From Prevotella sp. (GTDB taxonomy: Bacteria > Bacteroidota > Bacteroidia > Bacteroidales > Bacteroidaceae), in NCBI GenBank assembly GCA_021204735.1, contig JAJPYV010000428.1, positions 1 through 8,116 on the forward strand: a DNA stretch of 8,116 nucleotides, read 5' to 3'. A program made the translations under genes and the position numbers. Below the pieces are notes generated by a model, which was not told the DNA's origin, made no database searches, and was given only the letters and a program-made list of their open reading frames with translations. Positions within the stretch are counted from its first letter, which is position 1, and each line of letters starts with the position of its first letter. Of this stretch, positions 1-6,521 are shown piece after piece.

Positions 1-6
1 TTTTTG

Positions 7-79
7 TACGCCTGCAGGGGCTCGAACCCTGGACCCTCTGATTAAGAGTCAGATGCTCTACCAACTGAGCTACAAGCGC
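7..79 (-). tRNA. tRNA-Lys (anticodon CUU)
   Basis: A complete 73-nt cloverleaf can be folded on the minus strand. The acceptor 5' half GCGCTTG pairs with CAGGCGT, with a G-U pair at 1-72 and another inside the stem. T8 and A9 come next, then a D arm starting GCTC. The anticodon stem TCTGA/TCAGA holds the 7-nt loop CTCTTAA, so the anticodon is CTT (bases 46..44), reading lysine AAG codons. The T arm is CAGGG-TTCGAGC-CCCTG, and the discriminator base is A. The 3' CCA is not encoded (CAA follows), so it must be added after transcription. A matching promoter lies just upstream at 113-144. Confidence 0.97.
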
Positions 80-92
80 ATCTAAACTCATT

Positions 93-107
93 GCATTTTC
101 AAAATGC
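93..107. repeat. 15-nt palindrome in the tRNA-Lys leader
   Basis: The sequence GCATTTT-C-AAAATGC is a perfect inverted repeat with 7-bp arms around one base. It lies at the predicted transcription start and leader of the tRNA-Lys gene. It could be an operator or a weak leader hairpin (only about 5 bp with a realistic loop), or a chance feature of AT-rich DNA. Nothing in the sequence decides between these. Confidence 0.35.
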
Positions 108-112
108 GTGTG

Positions 113-144
113 CAAAGGTAGATATTTTATTTCTAAACGCCAAA
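113..144 (-). promoter_or_regulatory. Bacteroidetes-type promoter of tRNA-Lys
   Basis: On the minus strand TTTG (144..141) is followed after exactly 20 nt by TACCTTTG (120..113). This matches the Bacteroidetes primary sigma factor consensus TTTG-N19-21-TAnnTTTG. The expected transcription start is near 107-105, which leaves a leader of about 27 nt before the tRNA 5' end at 79. The -33 box begins 11 nt past the stop codon of the small ORF at 156-269, so the tRNA appears to have its own promoter right behind the upstream operon. Confidence 0.8.
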
Positions 145-155
145 CTTTTGCGTAA

Positions 156-269
156 CTATTTTTTAACCTTCGTTTTCTCCGATAATGTCAGATGTTTCTT
201 CTTGCGCAACCATTCCTCCTTGCGTTTTTCATACTCTGCATAATGCTTTTCAAGAAAATTATCTGCCAT
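156..269 (-). CDS. Small basic protein, 37 aa, function unknown
   Basis: An ATG (269..267) opens a 37-codon frame ending in TAG (158..156). The peptide begins MADNFLEKHYAEYEKRKEEW and continues as a highly charged, lysine-rich tail. Most of residues 5-27 look compatible with one amphipathic or charged helix. There is no signal peptide, membrane segment or cysteine. The start is supported by a TAATG overlap with the stop of a preceding 7-codon mini-ORF, itself joined by the same kind of overlap to the DUF4270 gene, so the frame is probably translated from the same mRNA by coupling. The start is immediately preceded by a diverged 23-bp copy of itself. I have an unverified impression that short MADN(F/Y)LE-starting proteins occur in other Bacteroidales. 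The function is not known, and chance ORF status is not excluded. Confidence 0.62.
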   Translation of the reverse strand: MADNFLEKHYAEYEKRKEEWLRKKKHLTLSEKTKVKK

Positions 270-294
270 TATTGAAAGATATTATCTGCCATTA
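249..294 (-). repeat. Two-copy 23-bp tandem repeat at the small-ORF start
   Basis: Two adjacent 23-bp units (294..272 and 271..249 on the minus strand) match at 19 of 23 positions. The identical core, counted from two bases upstream of each unit, is AATAATGGCAGATAAT (296..281 and 273..258). Each unit begins with TAATG, a stop codon overlapping a start codon. The first copy opens a mini-ORF, MADNIFQ-stop (292..269), and the second opens the 37-aa frame MADNFLEK. All four differences fall in the last nine positions, so this is an old duplication and not an obvious recent assembly artefact. Confidence 0.85.
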
Positions 295-1743
295 TTCATG
301 ACTGAATTTACTGTAAATGACACTTATCGTTATCGGGTCGTAAGAATTTTCACTTCCTCCTATCAACCGTGTACTCGTTAGACTCATATCATGCACAACC
401 TTCACGATTTGGCTGTATGAGTTGGTAGTAAGCGTTACAGGTATAATCACGACTTTATTCCAGTCTGGATTCTCTTTAACCCAATTTGGATTACTTTCCA
501 ATCCTTTCTGCCTTGTCTCATCCATATAAGTTATCATACCAGAAATATTACTGAAACTATAATAATTATATGTAGAAGAATAAGTAGCAATAAAAGATTT
601 CTTGTAGTCTACAATATCTTCATTTTCAAAGAAAGTGTAAATACTATCTTTCGGAATCATCATCAACGTCTGCGGAACATCCAAAATATATTCCCCATGG
701 TTATTGTTGTTTATACGTGACATTATCAATTTTGCGGTATTGATTGTATCATTCTCATGGTTTGTCACAATCTCCTCAACAGGCAAAGTAACTTCTGTAA
801 ATATGCCCGATGGGGTTTTTATATAAGTACAGGAATTATCATTTACCAAACGGTTTATTGTCTGCTCGTCGTTGGTAATATTGGTTGTCTGCAACACCTC
901 CTCCGTACCAGAGAACTTTGAAGTACCAAGGAAAGTTGAATCACTCTTATATTTGAAATATACGTTTATCTGACTTACAAACACGTATGCCATCGAGCCG
1001 ATACCTTCATTAATCTTGAAATAAAAACCTGGACATACCTCGTGTATGAAGTTGTATGAATTCTTGAAACGGGTTGGATCCTCATAATACTTACGCATAA
1101 TATAAGTTCCATAGTTGTTGTATGTTACCCCATCTTTATCAGTATAAGGGTCAGTCAAACGTATCTGAATATTAGGCGTATAGGAATCCGCATCCCACCT
1201 TGTATCAGAATTAACAGTAAGGTCAGTAAGAGTGTACGTTTTGTTAATCTTCAAACCATCTGTGCGAACAAGATTTTCCGCAATAGGGTCGAAATTGGAA
1301 TAGTATTTCACCCCTTCTTTCATAGGCTCGTTCATCTCATAAACAGTAAGGTTCATCGTTGCAAGAGAGTCTCCATAAAAATCATCATAGAATAGCCTTA
1401 TCTCACAAGAATCTGCAATAACCTCACCATCCAACAAACTAGCGATACTGTCTTTTGTAGGAAACTCATAATCTTCGAGAGTATTAAACTGTGTCATGAA
1501 ATCTCCTGTTATATAAGCCCCAGTCTCTGGGTCTCGGATTTTCCCTAAATATCCAGTAGTATTACGCGCCAATACGGAATCTGCCACAAAAGATTTTGAA
1601 GTTACAGTAAATGTATCTGTCGTTACCTTCAATAAGTCCAAATTGTCTGTAAGGGAAGTTCCTATCGTGTCTGTCGTGTCATCACATGAAAAAAATGTTA
1701 CACACACCAACATCATGATGACCACTAAAATCTTTACTTTCAT
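292..1743 (-). CDS. DUF4270 family lipoprotein
   Basis: This 483-aa protein starts with a lipoprotein signal: K2 and K4, a hydrophobic stretch (residues 5-18), then TFFS-C20 as the probable lipidated cysteine. The lipobox has F rather than the usual L/V/I at -3, which is slightly non-canonical. The acidic residues straight after the cysteine (DDTTD) resemble the Bacteroidetes surface-export signal, so an outer-membrane, possibly surface, location is likely but inferred. The rest is rich in beta-prone Thr/Ser/Asn/Tyr. The N-terminal part (a TIG-T-L-x(n)-D-T-F-T-V-type stretch at 26-48, then the SVLARNTTGYLGKIRDPETG region) fits the DUF4270 family of Bacteroidetes lipoproteins as I know it. The function is unknown. 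The gene follows the GT5-like gene by 26 nt with no promoter visible between, and its TAA overlaps the ATG of a downstream mini-ORF (TAATG). Confidence 0.88.
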   Translation of the reverse strand: MKVKILVVIMMLVCVTFFSCDDTTDTIGTSLTDNLDLLKVTTDTFTVTSKSFVADSVLARNTTGYLGKIRDPETGAYITGDFMTQFNTLEDYEFPTKDSIASLLDGEVIADSCEIRLFYDDFYGDSLATMNLTVYEMNEPMKEGVKYYSNFDPIAENLVRTDGLKINKTYTLTDLTVNSDTRWDADSYTPNIQIRLTDPYTDKDGVTYNNYGTYIMRKYYEDPTRFKNSYNFIHEVCPGFYFKINEGIGSMAYVFVSQINVYFKYKSDSTFLGTSKFSGTEEVLQTTNITNDEQTINRLVNDNSCTYIKTPSGIFTEVTLPVEEIVTNHENDTINTAKLIMSRINNNNHGEYILDVPQTLMMIPKDSIYTFFENEDIVDYKKSFIATYSSTYNYYSFSNISGMITYMDETRQKGLESNPNWVKENPDWNKVVIIPVTLTTNSYSQIVKVVHDMSLTSTRLIGGSENSYDPITISVIYSKFSHE

Positions 1744-1769
1744 TGCAATTTAAAACTGATGAACAATAG

Positions 1770-2591
1770 TTATTCTGATTTATTTTCACAAATATTGTCA
1801 TAAAAAGCATTCAAAGTGTCGCCAAGACTCTCATCAACAGGATTGTCAATAAGCGGGATATTCTTTTCAGTGGCGTATTTCACTAATTCTGGATTTACGT
1901 TATTCCCCACACATACAATTCCGTCAGAATAGTCAATGGCAAGTTTCTGCATATCCTGAAATCCGAAATCTTTGTTATAAGTGTCAAGCAAGGATGCTTT
2001 CACATTCTTGAACTCTATACTTTGTCTGAAATTCTCACCCAAACCGTCATGTAACTCTTCCGAGAAAAGGGATGTAATAACCTTTGTATCGGTGAAAGAT
2101 GGTTCGTCATGATATGCAGTCTTGATATAAAGAGGTATCACAGAGCACATCCACCCCTGACAATGGATAATATCTGGAGTCCAACGTAGTTTCTTTACCG
2201 TCTCCAACACTCCACGGGCAAAGAATATCGCACGCTCTCCATTATCATCGTATTCCTTTCCATCCTCGTCCCTTGCCATGAGACGCTTCGTGAAATAGTC
2301 CTCATTGTCTATGAAATATACCTGTATCCTCGTTGATGGAATAGAGGCAACTTTAATAATAAGCGGATGGTCGGTTTCATCAATTATAAGCATCATTCGT
2401 GACAAACGTATAACCTCATGCAACTGTCCGCGTCTCTCATTGATATTTCCCCACTTTGGCATAAACGTCCTTATCTCGTAACCTTTCTCCTGCATCACCT
2501 GTGGAAGCTGTCTGCCGAGATGAGACATCTCACTGTCAGGAACGTAGGGCGTAATTTCCTGATTTATGAACAATATCTTCTTCACTGTCAT
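1770..2591 (-). CDS. Short GT5-like protein annotated as glycogen/starch synthase (N-terminal half only)
   Basis: The 273-aa protein aligns by eye with the N-terminal Rossmann half of GT5 glycogen synthase. KKILFINQEITPY (4-16) corresponds to the first strand, the GERAIFFARGVLE stretch (118-130) to the usual DERAxFFxRAxxE, PDIIHCQGWMCSVIPLYIK (139-157) to PDxxHxHDWHTAxxPxYLK, and the LAIDYSDGIVCVG stretch (217-229) to the xAxYADxVxTVS end of the domain. It stops there: bacterial GlgA proteins are about 480 aa, and the C-terminal nucleotide-sugar-binding half is absent. Expected active-site residues are replaced. The KTGGL loop reads PDSEMSHLG, HDWH reads CQGWM, and the TIHN loop reads VITSLF. 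A true ADP-glucose glucosyltransferase activity is therefore doubtful. The family is, to my knowledge, conserved in this shortened form across Bacteroidetes, so it is probably a real protein and not a decayed gene. It heads the minus-strand unit with the DUF4270 lipoprotein. Confidence 0.88.
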   Translation of the reverse strand: MTVKKILFINQEITPYVPDSEMSHLGRQLPQVMQEKGYEIRTFMPKWGNINERRGQLHEVIRLSRMMLIIDETDHPLIIKVASIPSTRIQVYFIDNEDYFTKRLMARDEDGKEYDDNGERAIFFARGVLETVKKLRWTPDIIHCQGWMCSVIPLYIKTAYHDEPSFTDTKVITSLFSEELHDGLGENFRQSIEFKNVKASLLDTYNKDFGFQDMQKLAIDYSDGIVCVGNNVNPELVKYATEKNIPLIDNPVDESLGDTLNAFYDNICENKSE

Positions 2592-2605
2592 TTATTTTAT
2601 TAATG

Positions 2606-2613
2606 CAAAGATA
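2606..2613 (-). promoter_or_regulatory. -7 element of the GT5-like/DUF4270 operon
   Basis: TATCTTTG on the minus strand matches the Bacteroidetes -7 consensus TAnnTTTG exactly. No TTTG lies at the expected distance upstream, so the -33 part is weak. Only 14 nt separate the box from the ATG at 2591, which predicts a 5' leader of roughly 8-10 nt. The box is also the left arm of a 9-bp inverted repeat (2607-2640). Confidence 0.6.
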
Positions 2614-2640
2614 CAAAAAAGTTCATAATTATGTATCTTT
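2607..2640. repeat. 9-bp inverted repeat in the panC / GT5-like divergent region
   Basis: AAAGATACA (2607-2615) and TGTATCTTT (2632-2640) are perfect reverse complements separated by 16 nt. The left arm contains most of the minus-strand -7 box. The right arm carries a near-match on the plus strand, TATCTTTT (2634-2641). The 16-nt spacer and first bases of the right arm hold a second palindrome, CATAATTATG (2624-2633). The layout suits an operator or a two-way promoter, but no regulator is identified. Confidence 0.5.
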
Positions 2641-2718
2641 TTTTATCTAAATTAGACAAATCACTGCGCTTCTTGCACATTTTTTTAATTATTCCTTTTT
2701 ATTTAAGAATATTGTTGC

Positions 2719-2726
2719 TACTTTTG
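2719..2726 (+). promoter_or_regulatory. -7 element of the panC-panD promoter
   Basis: TACTTTTG matches TAnnTTTG. A one-mismatch -33 box, TTTT (2696-2699), lies 19 nt upstream. Transcription should begin near 2732, giving a leader of about 40 nt before the panC ATG at 2774. Confidence 0.6.
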
Positions 2727-2773
2727 CAATCTTATTTTGACTATATCCAACAATAGGTATAATGTAATAATCA

Positions 2774-3634
2774 ATGCAAGTATTTCACAAAAACGTTGAT
2801 CTCCAAAATGCCTTGTTCTCCGACAGAAAACAAGGGAAAACCATAGGACTTGTACCTACTATGGGTGCGCTACATGATGGACATATCTCATTAGTCAAGA
2901 AAAGCATTTCTGATAATGATATTACCGTAGTATCTCTGTTCGTTAATCCAACTCAGTTTAACGACCCGAAAGACTTGAATACATACCCGCGCACTATCGA
3001 AAAAGACAGTGCTTTACTTGAAAAGGCTGGTGCCGACTACTTATTCGCACCGTCTGTAGAAGAAATGTACCCCATACCTGACAACCGTCATTTTGAGTAT
3101 CCTCCGATTACGACGGTTATGGAAGGTGCTCATCGTCCAGGGCATTTTAATGGTGTATGTCAGGTCGTGAGCCGCCTTTTCTACATCACGCATCCCGACA
3201 GGGCTTATTTTGGAGAGAAGGACTGGCAACAAATAGCTGTCGTGAAGGCAATGGTTAAGGCTCTTTCCTTAGGAGTGAAGATTGTTGAGTGCCCTATTGT
3301 CCGTGATCAAGATGGATTGGCATTATCTTCACGTAATACTCTATTGTCAACAGAGGAACGAAAAATCGCACCTGAAATATTCAAGACTATGAAAGAAGGT
3401 GTTGATTATTCAAAAACTCATAACGTGAAGGAAACTCATGATTATATTGTGGAACGGATAAATGCCATAGACGGTCTCGAAGTGGAATATCTTGCAATCG
3501 TTGATGGCAACAACCTGCAAACCGTTTCCGATTGGAACGATTCTGATTATGTCGTAGGGTGCATAACGGTTTACTGTGGTGCAAGACCAGTAAGACTTAT
3601 TGACCATATCAAATTTAAGGAGCCTCGCAAATAG
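2774..3634 (+). CDS. panC: Pantoate--beta-alanine ligase (pantothenate synthetase)
   Basis: The cytosolic enzyme joins pantoate and beta-alanine using ATP to make pantothenate, through a pantoyl-adenylate intermediate. At 286 aa it has the usual family length (about 280). Visible hallmarks are the HIGH-like ATP-binding site PTMGALHDGH (28-37, H34 and H37), SLFVNPTQFN (54-63), the EMYP motif (97-100), GHFNGV (123-128), FGEKDWQQ (146-153) with K149 and D150, and the KMSKS-like loop LALSSRN (182-188). The ATG at 2774 gives the normal N-terminus, and no earlier in-frame start is needed. panD follows after 26 nt on the same strand, so the two beta-alanine-linked steps are co-transcribed. Confidence 0.98.
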   Translation: MQVFHKNVDLQNALFSDRKQGKTIGLVPTMGALHDGHISLVKKSISDNDITVVSLFVNPTQFNDPKDLNTYPRTIEKDSALLEKAGADYLFAPSVEEMYPIPDNRHFEYPPITTVMEGAHRPGHFNGVCQVVSRLFYITHPDRAYFGEKDWQQIAVVKAMVKALSLGVKIVECPIVRDQDGLALSSRNTLLSTEERKIAPEIFKTMKEGVDYSKTHNVKETHDYIVERINAIDGLEVEYLAIVDGNNLQTVSDWNDSDYVVGCITVYCGARPVRLIDHIKFKEPRK

Positions 3635-3660
3635 CATAACAACACCAACAATAAGAGAAT

Positions 3661-4005
3661 ATGTTGATTGAAGTATTGAAAAGCAAGTTGCATCGTGTCA
3701 AAGTAACTGACGCAAACATCGATTATATCGGCAGCATCACGATAGATGAGGACCTCATGGATGCTGCCAATCTCATTGCTGGCGAGAAGGTGCAGGTGGT
3801 GAACAACAACAACGGTGAACGTTTTGAAACTTACGTCATAAAAGGTCCACGAGGAACTGGCTGTATCTGTCTAAACGGGGGCGCAGCGCGTAAATGCGTG
3901 GTCGGAGACATCCTTATAATTATCTCTTACGCCCAAATGGACTTTGAAGAGGCGAAGACTTTCACCCCCACCGTCGTTTTCCCTGAAAACAACAGATTAG
4001 TATAA
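3661..4005 (+). CDS. panD: Aspartate 1-decarboxylase proenzyme
   Basis: This pyruvoyl-dependent enzyme makes beta-alanine from L-aspartate and so supplies the PanC reaction. The 114-aa proenzyme has the self-cleavage site YIGSITID, with the scissile bond between G24 and S25 (S25 becomes the pyruvoyl group). Residues known to matter in the E. coli enzyme are at the same positions: K9, Y22, R54, T57, Y58 and N72, with the NGGAAR turn at 72-77. It therefore looks fully active. A run of four Asn (48-51) precedes the R54 region. No separate cleavage factor is visible here. The TAA ends 3 nt before the end of the convergent prfC, so no terminator fits between them. Confidence 0.98.
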   Translation: MLIEVLKSKLHRVKVTDANIDYIGSITIDEDLMDAANLIAGEKVQVVNNNNGERFETYVIKGPRGTGCICLNGGAARKCVVGDILIIISYAQMDFEEAKTFTPTVVFPENNRLV

Positions 4006-4008
4006 AAA

Positions 4009-5577
4009 TCAGAATTCGCTTGTGAAGTGAAAGCGTATGTGTTTAAAGTCCTGTTGCGCCATTTCCAACACATACCCCGAGTCTGCGAGGAACACATCCC
4101 GTCCTTCCTTATCCTTAGCCATATACTGATATTTACGTTTCTTGAAAGCGTCAAGTTCAGTCGCATCATCTGATTCTATCCAGCATGCCTTATACAAATG
4201 TATTGGTTCCCATCGGCATTTGGCATTATATTCATTCTCCAAACGGTACTGGATTACCTCGAATTGCAGTTGTCCTACCGTTCCTATTAACTTCCTGCCA
4301 TTAAACTGGTTCACGAACATCTGTGCCACACCTTCATCCATCAACTGGTCGATACCCTTGGCAAGTTGCTTGCTTTTCATCGGGTCATCGTTCACAATAT
4401 ACTTGAACATCTCAGGAGAGAACGATGGCAAACCACGGAAATGCAGTTTCTCGCCATCAGTGAGCGTGTCACCAATTTTGAAAATGCCATTGTCAGGCAA
4501 TCCTATTATATCACCGGGATATGCTTCCTCTATAGTACTCTTGCGCTGTGCCATAAACTGAGTAGGCGATGAGAAACGCAGCGTCTTATCCAAACGGACA
4601 TGATAATAGGGATAGTTGCGCACGAACTTACCACTGCAAATCTTGCAGAAAGCGATACATGAACGGTGATTAGGGTCGATGTTCGCCGTTATCTTAAAAA
4701 TAAATCCTGTGAACTTCGGTTCTTCCGGATTAACCATTCTCTCCTCCGCCTTTGTAGGACGGGGACTTGGAGCTATCTCCACAAAACAGTTGAGCAGTTC
4801 CTGCACTCCGAAATTGTTCAAGGCACTGCCAAAAAACACTGGGGCTACATCTGCATTGCGGTAGTCATCTACGCTGAACTCTGGATATACTCCGTCAACA
4901 AGTTCAAGATCCTCCCGCAACTTATCGGCATCTGTCTCTCCGATATGCTCCACAAGTTCATCGCTGTTGATATCTACCTCCACTTTTTCCGTAACACGCT
5001 GCTTGTCTGGCGTGAACAGGTCAAGTTTCTGCTCATAAATATTATAAACTCCCTTGAATTTAGCTCCCTGATTGATTGGCCATGACAGTGGGCGCACCTT
5101 TATTTCAAGTTCCTTTTCTAATTCATCGAGTAAATCAAATGGGTCGCGACCCTCTCTGTCCATCTTATTGATGAATATTATCACGGGGGTGTTGCGCATT
5201 CTACAGACATTCATCAACTTTCTGGTCTGTGCCTCTACTCCTTTGGCACCATCAACCACGATGATTGCAGAATCTACTGCCGTAAGTGTGCGGTAAGTAT
5301 CTTCTGCAAAGTCCTGGTGACCAGGGGTATCAAGGATATTTACCTTATAACCCTCATAGTCAAACTCCATCACTGATGTCGACACGGATATACCACGCTG
5401 TTTCTCAATATCCATCCAGTCGGATGTCGCTGTCTTGCGTATCTTATTGTTCTTCACTGCTCCAGCCACCTGTATCTGACCGCCAAACAGCAGGAATTTC
5501 TCGGTAAGTGTCGTCTTACCGGCATCAGGGTGCGAGATAATCGCAAATGTCCGTCGTCTATCTATCTCGTTATTCAT
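4009..5577 (-). CDS. prfC: Peptide chain release factor 3
   Basis: RF3 is the translational GTPase that removes RF1/RF2 from the ribosome after peptide release. The 522-aa length is close to that of E. coli RF3 (529). The GTPase motifs are in order: P-loop SHPDAGKTT (15-23), the RF3-type switch I region with [18 protein letters not shown] (53-70), DTPGH (83-87), NKMD (137-140) and GSAL (250-253). The C-terminal part carries the RF3-type [26 protein letters not shown] segment, which separates it from EF-G. The start ATG at 5577 gives [20 protein letters not shown], the normal RF3 N-terminus. It is the last gene of the LysE-DUF4924-rmlD-prfC row, 40 nt after rmlD. Its stop is TGA, and its 3' end faces panD at 3 nt. 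Confidence 0.97.
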   Translation of the reverse strand: MNNEIDRRRTFAIISHPDAGKTTLTEKFLLFGGQIQVAGAVKNNKIRKTATSDWMDIEKQRGISVSTSVMEFDYEGYKVNILDTPGHQDFAEDTYRTLTAVDSAIIVVDGAKGVEAQTRKLMNVCRMRNTPVIIFINKMDREGRDPFDLLDELEKELEIKVRPLSWPINQGAKFKGVYNIYEQKLDLFTPDKQRVTEKVEVDINSDELVEHIGETDADKLREDLELVDGVYPEFSVDDYRNADVAPVFFGSALNNFGVQELLNCFVEIAPSPRPTKAEERMVNPEEPKFTGFIFKITANIDPNHRSCIAFCKICSGKFVRNYPYYHVRLDKTLRFSSPTQFMAQRKSTIEEAYPGDIIGLPDNGIFKIGDTLTDGEKLHFRGLPSFSPEMFKYIVNDDPMKSKQLAKGIDQLMDEGVAQMFVNQFNGRKLIGTVGQLQFEVIQYRLENEYNAKCRWEPIHLYKACWIESDDATELDAFKKRKYQYMAKDKEGRDVFLADSGYVLEMAQQDFKHIRFHFTSEF

Positions 5578-5617
5578 CGTTCATTTAGTTATAAAGTAAT
5601 GCCGAAGTCAGATGACC

Positions 5618-6472
5618 TCAACATTCCAAGAGTTTAATGCACTCCGCAAGACTGTCTTCCCAATATGGTATTTCTATACCATAAGTAGTCTTTATCTTCG
5701 TCTTGTCAAGTACGCTATATGCTGGTCGTGTTGCTGGTGTAGGATATTCACTCGTATGTATCGGCTTTACCTTACACGTGGTGATGCCAGTCAACCGATG
5801 TATGACTTTTGTAAAGTCGTACCAACTGCACACTCCTTCGTTGGAAAAATGAAATACGCCTGGAACAACTCCTTTTTCTATTGCAGTCATTATCGTGCGG
5901 GCCAAATCACGTGCGTATGTCGGTGTACCTATCTGGTCGAAAACAACGCCCAACTCTGACTTTTCCTTCCCAAGGCGAATCATGGTCTTCACGAAATTGT
6001 TCCCGAACGAGGAATAGAGCCATGCCGTGCGTATTATCATCGTGTTCTTGCAAAACTTACTTACAGCAAGTTCCCCAGCAAGTTTCGTACTGCCATAAAC
6101 GCTGTCTGGACAGGGGGTATCTGTCTCAATGTATGGTGTAAATTTCTTGCCGTTAAAAACGTAATCAGTGGAGATTTGTATCAACCAACCGCCTCGTCTC
6201 GCCATCGCAGCAGCAAGGTAAACAGGTGCTTCTGTATTGAGGGCTGTACATAACTGATTATTTGATTCTGCCTTGTCTACTGCAGTGTATGCGGCGCAAT
6301 TAACGATGCCCTCGATATCGTTATTATCCACGAAATTATCTATTGCCGACTGGTCGGTAATATCAAGCTCATCAACATCCGTATTGAAAAACGTATGTTG
6401 GGTATGTTCATTCTCAATCAAGCGCATCTCACTGCCCAACTGACCGTTACAACCTGTTATTAGAATATTCAT
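5618..6472 (-). CDS. rfbD: dTDP-4-dehydrorhamnose reductase
   Basis: This extended short-chain dehydrogenase/reductase catalyses the last step of dTDP-L-rhamnose synthesis, the NAD(P)H-dependent reduction of dTDP-4-dehydro-L-rhamnose. The product supplies rhamnose for cell-surface polysaccharides. The 284-aa protein has the usual RmlD length. It shows the nucleotide-binding TGCNGQLG (6-13), the NCAAYTAVDKAE stretch (58-69), ISTDYVFNG (100-108), and the catalytic YxxxK as Y126-GST-K130, with T102 nearby. RTAWLYSSFGNNFVKTM (148-164) and GTPTYARDLA (182-191) are also typical of the family. No rmlA, rmlB or rmlC lies in the window, so this copy sits apart from them here. It is flanked by the DUF4924 gene (49 nt upstream) and prfC (40 nt downstream). 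A related sugar-nucleotide reductase function cannot be fully excluded. Confidence 0.94.
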   Translation of the reverse strand: MNILITGCNGQLGSEMRLIENEHTQHTFFNTDVDELDITDQSAIDNFVDNNDIEGIVNCAAYTAVDKAESNNQLCTALNTEAPVYLAAAMARRGGWLIQISTDYVFNGKKFTPYIETDTPCPDSVYGSTKLAGELAVSKFCKNTMIIRTAWLYSSFGNNFVKTMIRLGKEKSELGVVFDQIGTPTYARDLARTIMTAIEKGVVPGVFHFSNEGVCSWYDFTKVIHRLTGITTCKVKPIHTSEYPTPATRPAYSVLDKTKIKTTYGIEIPYWEDSLAECIKLLEC

Positions 6473-6521
6473 AGTCGATTATGTTTAATTTTGTTTTATG
6501 GTATATAGAAACAGAACTCCA

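Larger units (their letters stand above)
2592..2773. other. Divergent intergenic region, GT5-like operon / panC-panD
   Basis: This 182-nt AT-rich spacer is the longest gene-free stretch in the window. It holds the minus-strand -7 box at 2606-2613, the 9-bp inverted repeat at 2607-2640, the plus-strand -7 box at 2719-2726, and an ATG-TAA start-stop pair at 2762-2767 just before panC. I see no riboswitch-like structure or terminator in it. Confidence 0.8.

Noticed and set aside
139..153. Possible terminator hairpin after the small ORF (CGCAAAAGTTTGGCG on the minus strand)
   Set aside because: The arms have a mismatch and almost no loop, the stem is weak, and the -33 TTTG of the tRNA promoter explains part of the symmetry.
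1744..1769. Separate promoter for the DUF4270 gene
   Set aside because: The 26-nt gap has no TAnnTTTG match, and co-transcription from 2606-2613 explains expression.
2418..2603. 61-codon plus-strand frame opposite the GT5-like gene start
   Set aside because: It is an antisense shadow that also covers the minus-strand promoter; no motif.
4142..5085. Several plus-strand open frames opposite prfC
   Set aside because: They are antisense shadows of a strongly conserved gene, overlap each other in different frames and have no recognisable motifs.
5612..5959. 115-codon plus-strand frame opposite rmlD
   Set aside because: It is antisense to RmlD, whose motifs are clear, and has no independent support.
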